Below are positions 29,266 through 34,629 of a stretch of DNA of 34,629 nt, one piece after another. The notes beneath the pieces were generated by a model, which saw only the letters and a program-made list of their open reading frames with translations, had not been told where the DNA came from and ran no database searches. The translations under genes and the position numbers were made by a program. Source of the stretch: a bacterium (GTDB taxonomy: Bacteria; Moduliflexota; Moduliflexia; Moduliflexales; JAUQPW01); NCBI GenBank assembly GCA_030550175.1, contig JAUQPW010000035.1, positions 14,488-49,116 on the forward strand. The letters are read 5' to 3'. Within the stretch, counting starts at the first letter, position 1. Each line of letters opens with the position of its first letter.

Positions 29266-32193
29266 ATGTCTTCAACGGAAATTATCATCCGGGGAGCCAG
29301 GGAGCATAATCTCAAAAACATTGATCTAACGATACCCCGGGACAAGCTGGTGGTTATCACGGGGTTAAGCGGCTCCGGGAAATCTTCTTTAGCCTTCGAT
29401 ACCCTCTATGCCGAAGGACAACGACGGTATGTAGAGTCCCTTTCTTCTTATGCCAGGCAATTCCTGGAACAGATGGAAAAACCTGAAGTAGAATCCATCG
29501 AAGGCCTATCCCCGGCCATCTCCATCGAGCAGAAGACAGTCAGCAAAAACCCTCGCTCAACCGTCGCTACCACCACGGAAATTTACGATTATCTCCGTCT
29601 GCTTTTTTCCAGAGTAGGGACTCCTCATTGCTGGCAATGTGGAAGAGAGATTACTTCCCAGACGGTTCAACAGATGGTGGATCGCATTCTGGAATTACCT
29701 GCCGGAACCAAAGTCCAAATCCTGGCCCCTATAGTTCGAGGTCGAAAAGGAGAATATCGTCAAATTTTTGAAACTCTTCGAAAGGAAGGATACATTCGGG
29801 TTCGGGTAGACGGCACCATTCGAGAGTTGGAAGAGAAAATAGAGTTGGACAAAAACAAAAAGCATGATATCGAAGTGGTGGTCGATCGCCTGGTTATTCG
29901 AGAAGGAATTGCACAACGGACCGCAGATTCCCTGGAAACGGCTTTGAAGCTGGCCGATGGAATTGTTTTGGTTAACGTCTTAGGAGGTCAGGATCTACTC
30001 TTTAGCGAAAAACTGGCCTGTATTGACTGTGGAATCAGTTATCCAGAAATGGCCCCCCGTATGTTTTCCTTTAACAGTCCCTATGGAGCTTGCCCGGACT
30101 GCGACGGTCTTGGGGTCAAGATGGAACTCGATCCGGATTTACTGGTACCGGACAAAACGAAATCCCTTCGGGAAGGAGCCATTGCCCCATGGGAAGGAAG
30201 TAGCTCGACCTATTTGTATCAAATGCTAGACGCCCTGGCCGATCATTACCATTTCAGTCTGGATACCCCTTTCCAGGATCTTCCCGAGCAGGTTCAGCAG
30301 GTGATCCTCTACGGCTCCGGAGAGGAAGAAATTCTGTTTACCTATCAGAACAATCACCGTAAGTATTCTTACCGGGCGAAATACGAGGGAGTCATCAGAG
30401 AGATGATGCGACGCTATAAAGAAACTTCATCGGATTATTCTCGGGAAAGCATCGAAGCCTACATGAGTACGCGCCTGTGTACCACCTGCGGAGGGAACCG
30501 ACTGAAAAAGGAAAGCCTTTCCATCAAAATCAATGGAATGGCTATTTCAGACTTTACCCGACTCTCCATCAAAGAAGCGTGGGATACCCTTTCCAGATTA
30601 TCCTTCACCCCCCAGCAGATGAAAATTGCGGAGCCCATCCTGAAGGAAATTCGAAATCGATTGGGATTTCTTATGAAGGTAGGTCTGGCTTACCTGACCC
30701 TGGATCGACCGTCGGCGACCCTGTCCGGGGGAGAAGGTCAGCGAATTCGCCTGGCAACCCAAATCGGCTCCGGCCTGGTCGGCGTCCTCTATATCCTGGA
30801 CGAACCGAGTATCGGACTACATCAGCGCGATAACCAAAAGCTTCTGGAAACCTTAAAAGATTTAAAGGAATTAGGGAATACGGTCCTGGTGGTAGAACAC
30901 GATGAAGAAACCATCCTGGCTGCGGACTATGTCATCGATCTCGGACCCGGAGCCGGTAAACAAGGGGGCTATGTGGTAGCCTGTGGAACGCCGGAGGAGA
31001 TCATGGCTAATCCCAATTCTCTGACGGGCCGTTATCTCAAAGGGGAGTTATCTATTCCCATTCCCGAAACAAGGCGCCCAGTCAGAACGGGTAATGGACC
31101 ATGGTCCTTGGGCAGTGAGGGAAAAGTAAAAGGCAAAAGACGGAATGCAGGAAGAGAAGGGCAACCGACCCTGACTCATGAACTGCAGACTACACATCAG
31201 GGACAATGGTTGACCATCGTCGGGGCCCGAAAGCATAACCTTAAAAATATAACGGTGGAAATTCCGTTGGGGGTGATAACATGCATCACCGGGGTTTCTG
31301 GGTCCGGGAAAAGTACCCTCATCACGGAGATTTTGTATAAAGAATTGGCCCATCGGTTTTACCGGACCAAGGAACGAGGAGGGGATCACGACAAAATCTT
31401 AGGATGGGAATATATCGACAAGGTGATCGATATTGATCAGAGTCCGATTGGCCGAACGCCGCGATCGAATCCGGCAACCTATACAGGAGCTTTTAGCCTG
31501 ATTCGAGATCTCTTCGCTCAAGTCCCTGAGGCCCGTATGCGTGGATATAAACCGGGGCGATTTAGTTTTAACGTCAAGGGAGGTCGATGCGAAGCCTGCC
31601 AGGGAGATGGGGTTATCAAAATCGAAATGCATTTCCTCCCAGACGTCTATGTAACCTGCGAGGTTTGCAAAGGTCAGCGATATAACCGGGAGACTTTGGA
31701 AATCAAATACAAGGGAAAGACCATTGCCGATGTCCTGGATATGACCGTCGCCGAAGCCTTAGATTTTCTGGAGAATATCCCGGGCATTCGAAAAAAGTTA
31801 CAGACCCTCTACGATGTGGGATTGGATTATATTCACTTAGGTCAACCGGCCACCACTCTGTCAGGAGGGGAAGCCCAGCGTATTAAACTCGCCAAGGAAT
31901 TAAGCCGACAGGATACAGGCCGTACCCTTTATATTCTAGATGAACCCACGACGGGTCTTCATTTTGAGGATATCAAGAAGTTGTTGGGAGTCCTTAACCG
32001 CCTGGCCGATGCCGGCAATACCATAATAATTATCGAACACAATCTGGAAGTGATCAAAAGTGCCGACTATATTATTGACCTTGGCCCTGAAGGAGGAGAT
32101 GAAGGCGGATATGTGGTGGCTACAGGAACCCCGGAAGAGGTAGCCAAGGTAGAAAAATCCTACACCGGGCAGTTTTTAAGGAAAATTCTCTAA
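29266..32193 (+). CDS. uvrA: Excinuclease ABC subunit A
   Basis: A 975-residue UvrA with two ABC modules. Module one has Walker [15 protein letters not shown] near residues 34-47, [13 protein letters not shown], the zinc finger starting CWQCGRE, and the signature [14 protein letters not shown] with Walker [13 protein letters not shown]. Module two has [11 protein letters not shown], the zinc finger CEACQGDG and [10 protein letters not shown], signature [15 protein letters not shown] and [12 protein letters not shown]. It recognises DNA lesions and loads UvrB in nucleotide-excision repair. The protein is about 35 residues longer than the 940 of Escherichia coli; the extra length lies in the linker between the modules (about residues 605-640), encoded in part by a purine-rich 7-mer tract. 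GGAAGG is 11 nt before the ATG, downstream of a hairpin and a DnaA box. Confidence 0.97.
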   Translation: MSSTEIIIRGAREHNLKNIDLTIPRDKLVVITGLSGSGKSSLAFDTLYAEGQRRYVESLSSYARQFLEQMEKPEVESIEGLSPAISIEQKTVSKNPRSTVATTTEIYDYLRLLFSRVGTPHCWQCGREITSQTVQQMVDRILELPAGTKVQILAPIVRGRKGEYRQIFETLRKEGYIRVRVDGTIRELEEKIELDKNKKHDIEVVVDRLVIREGIAQRTADSLETALKLADGIVLVNVLGGQDLLFSEKLACIDCGISYPEMAPRMFSFNSPYGACPDCDGLGVKMELDPDLLVPDKTKSLREGAIAPWEGSSSTYLYQMLDALADHYHFSLDTPFQDLPEQVQQVILYGSGEEEILFTYQNNHRKYSYRAKYEGVIREMMRRYKETSSDYSRESIEAYMSTRLCTTCGGNRLKKESLSIKINGMAISDFTRLSIKEAWDTLSRLSFTPQQMKIAEPILKEIRNRLGFLMKVGLAYLTLDRPSATLSGGEGQRIRLATQIGSGLVGVLYILDEPSIGLHQRDNQKLLETLKDLKELGNTVLVVEHDEETILAADYVIDLGPGAGKQGGYVVACGTPEEIMANPNSLTGRYLKGELSIPIPETRRPVRTGNGPWSLGSEGKVKGKRRNAGREGQPTLTHELQTTHQGQWLTIVGARKHNLKNITVEIPLGVITCITGVSGSGKSTLITEILYKELAHRFYRTKERGGDHDKILGWEYIDKVIDIDQSPIGRTPRSNPATYTGAFSLIRDLFAQVPEARMRGYKPGRFSFNVKGGRCEACQGDGVIKIEMHFLPDVYVTCEVCKGQRYNRETLEIKYKGKTIADVLDMTVAEALDFLENIPGIRKKLQTLYDVGLDYIHLGQPATTLSGGEAQRIKLAKELSRQDTGRTLYILDEPTTGLHFEDIKKLLGVLNRLADAGNTIIIIEHNLEVIKSADYIIDLGPEGGDEGGYVVATGTPEEVAKVEKSYTGQFLRKIL
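31122..31163 (+). repeat. Purine-rich 7-mer tract inside uvrA
   Basis: Six consecutive purine-rich 7-mers, starting AAAAGTA and AAAGGCA, lie in frame in the linker between the two ABC modules (residues about 619-633, a Lys/Arg/Gly-rich peptide). The words resemble the purine arm of spacer element G. It explains part of the extra length of this UvrA. Confidence 0.55.
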
Positions 32194-32299
32194 TTTATCC
32201 TGGATCTGCGGTAGAAGGGTGGGATGGAAAGCGCCTGGGATTGTTGGACCCTGGCTCCCTTCCACCTACTTCCCCAGTATCAACGCTAGACAACACCCC
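32194..32299 (+). repeat. Purine/pyrimidine spacer element I
   Basis: After the uvrA stop a G/A-rich arm (GTAGAAG, GGTGGGA at 32211-32224) is followed by a C/T-rich arm (TCCCTTCCACCTAC at 32256-32269) that is complementary in 10 of 14 positions. CAACACCCC directly precedes the ATG at 32300, with no Shine-Dalgarno. The periodicity is weaker than in elements C, D and E. Confidence 0.55.
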
Positions 32300-33079
32300 A
32301 TGCCGAAAGATATCCTCATCGAAAATCAAGACGGAATCATTCTCCTCACCCTTAATCGCCCGACCAAGATGAATGCCCTGAGCATGAATCTCTGCACAGA
32401 AGTCTTAGAAGTACTGGAATCCCTCAAAAATGATTCCACAGCCCGGGTCTTGATCGTTACTGGAGCCGGAGACAAAGCATTCTCGGCCGGTGCAGATCTT
32501 CAAGAACGAAAGACCATGACCCTGGATCAGCTGAAACAGCACAATCGAAAGATATTTGGAATAGCCTTTGAGTTAGAGAACCTGCCTATTCCGGTTATTG
32601 CTGCCATAAACGGCTATGCCCTCGCCGGAGGCTTAGAAATCTCCCTGGCCTGCGACCTGCGGATCGCCTCTGAACAGGCTCAGATGGGTTTACCCGAAAC
32701 TACCTTGGGCATCATTCCGGCCGGTGGAGGTACCCAACGACTTCCCAGACTTATCGGAAAGACCCGAACAAAGGAGCTTATCTTTACGGGACGACGCATA
32801 AATGCTGCCGAGGCAGAACGTATCGGGTTAGTTAATAAAGTAGTTCCCCAAGATCTACTCATGAAAGAAGTTTTGGAACTGGCCCAGGTTATTAAAGGAA
32901 ATGCCCCTCTGGCCGTTCGAGGCGCTAAACTGGCCATCAATACAGGATGCGAAGCCGATATACAGACGGGTTTTATCCTGGAAAGACAAATTCAATATAG
33001 CCTCTATGCCAGTAAGGATTGGCAAGAGGGATTAACCGCGTTTAACGAAAAGAGGAAACCCGTCTACCGTGGAGAATAG
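32300..33079 (+). CDS. Enoyl-CoA hydratase/isomerase (crotonase) family protein
   Basis: A 259-residue crotonase-fold enzyme. The start at 32300 (MPKDILIENQDGIILLTLNRP) gives the typical length; the frame could begin at 32219, but those residues come from the spacer repeat. Visible are FSAGADL (first oxyanion-hole loop), AINGYALAGGLEISLACDLRIA with Glu113, and GLPETTLGIIPAGGGTQRLPR with Glu133. Both catalytic glutamates of hydratases are kept, so 2-enoyl-CoA hydration is likely (beta-oxidation or amino-acid breakdown). No other fatty-acid genes are nearby apart from the CoA-transferase-like pair 20 kb away. Its last 16 bases overlap the convergent gene. The ATG has no ribosome site. Confidence 0.9.
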   Translation: MPKDILIENQDGIILLTLNRPTKMNALSMNLCTEVLEVLESLKNDSTARVLIVTGAGDKAFSAGADLQERKTMTLDQLKQHNRKIFGIAFELENLPIPVIAAINGYALAGGLEISLACDLRIASEQAQMGLPETTLGIIPAGGGTQRLPRLIGKTRTKELIFTGRRINAAEAERIGLVNKVVPQDLLMKEVLELAQVIKGNAPLAVRGAKLAINTGCEADIQTGFILERQIQYSLYASKDWQEGLTAFNEKRKPVYRGE

Positions 33080-34629
33080 CATCCCATGTCTGATCTATTC
33101 TCCTGGATAATTTCCAGGAGTTGTTTCTCCCAGTCTTGAGAGGTATCCAGCGTGCTTACATAGGCCTGTTCAGACTCTGTAAAGGGTTCTGCCATCCTTT
33201 GTTGATAGGCCAGTAGGGAAGCTTTAGCATCCGAAATGTCCTGAGTACGAACCTGAAGACGTTGATGGAGTACTTCCAGAGGAGCCGTACAGTAAAAAAT
33301 CTTGAGAGGAATCCCATAAGCTTTAGCCTGGCCGATGACCGCAGATCTATATTCGTGACGGTCATACTTCGCATCCAGTACGACCGTTAATCCCTGTCGG
33401 GCCAGAAAGATGCCCAATTCCAACATACGAGCGTAGGTTTGGCGTGTCATTTCCGGTGTATATATTCCGGTTTCATATTCTCCCGAAGCCGTTCCTTTTT
33501 CATAAAGGGGAATTCCGGCTATGTGTTTACGGATAGCATCGGAACGAAGATGGATGGCTCCGATTTTCTGAGCCAACCAGCGGGCTACCGTGGTTTTACC
33601 AGAACCAGATAAACCGGACATCAGAACCAGGGAACCCTGTCGAGGTTGGGTGTAAGACCAGGCTAATTTACAGTAAGCTGCCGCACGCTGTCGAGCCTCT
33701 TCCTTTTCTTCAGGCGGAACGCTGGGATCGTCCAGTAAAAATGAGGAAACTTCAGCCCGAATAGAAGCTCGCAAACTGCAATAGAACGGCAATAGTACGG
33801 CTCCCCAGTAGTCTCCGGTATGTTCTAAATAGGTATTGAGAAAGACATTGGCCAGATCTCTACGGCCTTGAAAATCCAGATCCATTACCATAAAGGCAAT
33901 TTCATATATCCCATCGATGTTACGGAATTTTTCATTGAACTCAATACAATCAAAAATCTGGATCTGGTCTTGATAGAGACACACATTGTTCAAATGCAAA
34001 TCCCCATGGCACTCCCGGATTTTCCCCTGTTCCTGGCGTTGACGGAACCAATCGGCATGTTCATCGAGAAATCGATCCATAAAAGCCCGGGTTTGTTGAA
34101 CTTGACTTGAGGTCTGGATACGATCCAGGTAAGGAATCATAGCCTTATAGCTCTCTTCCACAACGGCACGAATCATCTCCGGAGAGCCAAATCGCCTAAC
34201 TTCCTCATCAGTACGTGCAGAAAGATGGAAGGAGGCTACACATTCTCCCAAAGCTCGCATATGGCCGACCGTGAGTTCTCCCTTTGCCAACATACGACTA
34301 AACAAAGCGTCCTGGGAAAATTGGCGCATTTGTACCGTATATTCTACAATATCCGCCACAGAAGATTCTAGAGTTGGGAGCAAACGGAATGGAACGGAGT
34401 GTTGGTGGGGAGTTGCGATAATAGGCAAAACCGCCAGATAAAGTTGAGGGGATAGTCGCCGATTTAACCTCAATTCCTCCTGACAAAAATGTCGGCGTTG
34501 CTCCAAAGTTGAAAAATCCAGGAAGCCAAAATTAACCGGCTTTTTAACTTTACACGCAAAAGGTCCGGCCAGGAAGACATAAGAGATGTGGGTTTCGAGT
34601 AACCGAACCCGCCGGGGCCGGTGGGGATA
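33064..34629 (-). CDS. Bifunctional aminoglycoside phosphotransferase-like/P-loop kinase protein (start outside window)
   Basis: The reading frame is open to the window edge, so the 5' end is missing; 521 residues are visible. A TTG at 34506 is not the real start: the upstream 41 codons (YPHRPRRVRLLETHISYVFL at the edge, then VKKPVNFGFLDFSTLE) fit the family's conserved N-terminus. The first part is an APH/protein-kinase-like domain with HGDLHLNNV and IFDCIEF (catalytic and metal-binding Asp). The second part (from about base 33640 downward) is a P-loop kinase with GLSGSGKTTVARWLA and LRSDAIRKHIAG, similar to gluconate/zeta-type kinases. Members are annotated as AAA family or bifunctional APH/ATP-binding proteins; the substrate is unknown and drug resistance is not implied. 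Its end overlaps the enoyl-CoA hydratase gene by 16 bp, tail to tail. Confidence 0.88.
   Translation of the reverse strand, partial: YPHRPRRVRLLETHISYVFLAGPFACKVKKPVNFGFLDFSTLEQRRHFCQEELRLNRRLSPQLYLAVLPIIATPHQHSVPFRLLPTLESSVADIVEYTVQMRQFSQDALFSRMLAKGELTVGHMRALGECVASFHLSARTDEEVRRFGSPEMIRAVVEESYKAMIPYLDRIQTSSQVQQTRAFMDRFLDEHADWFRQRQEQGKIRECHGDLHLNNVCLYQDQIQIFDCIEFNEKFRNIDGIYEIAFMVMDLDFQGRRDLANVFLNTYLEHTGDYWGAVLLPFYCSLRASIRAEVSSFLLDDPSVPPEEKEEARQRAAAYCKLAWSYTQPRQGSLVLMSGLSGSGKTTVARWLAQKIGAIHLRSDAIRKHIAGIPLYEKGTASGEYETGIYTPEMTRQTYARMLELGIFLARQGLTVVLDAKYDRHEYRSAVIGQAKAYGIPLKIFYCTAPLEVLHQRLQVRTQDISDAKASLLAYQQRMAEPFTESEQAYVSTLDTSQDWEKQLLEIIQENRSDMGCYSPR

Noticed and set aside
32219..32299. N-terminal extension of the enoyl-CoA hydratase
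   Set aside because: The extra residues are encoded by the repeat spacer; the crotonase family starts at the ATG at 32300.

Overview
The window looks like chromosomal core sequence from a Gram-negative-type bacterium of moderate GC content. Evidence for this is the Mpl murein-recycling ligase, a lipobox lipoprotein and well-conserved housekeeping genes (hisA, hisF, uvrA, rpmB, lpd). No rRNA, tRNA, phage or transposase gene is visible, and the phylum cannot be named safely. The right end cuts into a gene that continues outside the window.

Layout: two tandem dynamin-like membrane GTPases (498-4398, +); a glycerate kinase followed by a proline-rich exported protein (6301-4391, -); a small lipoprotein (+) from a clear sigma70-type promoter; a short chimeric Gfo/Idh/MocA remnant (-); Mpl and a beta-lactamase-fold hydrolase (-); an AIM24 protein (-); a CoA-transferase-like pair and an Ldh2-type dehydrogenase (-). 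From a divergent promoter region at about 14.5 kb a + strand run follows: two M16 peptidase-family proteins, lpd, a CNNM/CorC-type membrane protein, hisA and hisF. Then come an EI24-like membrane protein (-), a soluble PAS histidine kinase with a receiver-GGDEF-EAL regulator, an M4-type metalloprotease with a LecA-like tail and a structured leader, rpmB, uvrA, an enoyl-CoA hydratase, and (-) a bifunctional phosphotransferase/P-loop kinase running off the end.

The most unusual signal lies between the genes. Nine of the ten same-strand spacers of about 27-145 bp are low-complexity DNA with a 7- or 8-nt period. In the direction of transcription most begin with a purine-rich arm and end with a complementary pyrimidine-rich arm that runs almost to the next start codon, replacing a normal Shine-Dalgarno site. 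The repeat unit differs in every spacer, but the architecture is shared and turns round with gene direction. Similar tracts appear in frame in variable parts of uvrA, the second GTPase and hisF, and at the end of the second M16 gene. It resembles in style the heptamer repeats (STRR) of cyanobacteria but is arranged as gene-oriented hairpins; I do not know a described family that matches.

Other points: a probable CTG start in the CoA-transferase alpha gene; a beta subunit that seems to lack the catalytic glutamate (as in IpdAB-type hydrolases); a protease mRNA leader with mutually exclusive pairings and a hairpin over its ribosome site; an operator-like inverted repeat over the AIM24 promoter; and a consensus DnaA box in the uvrA leader.
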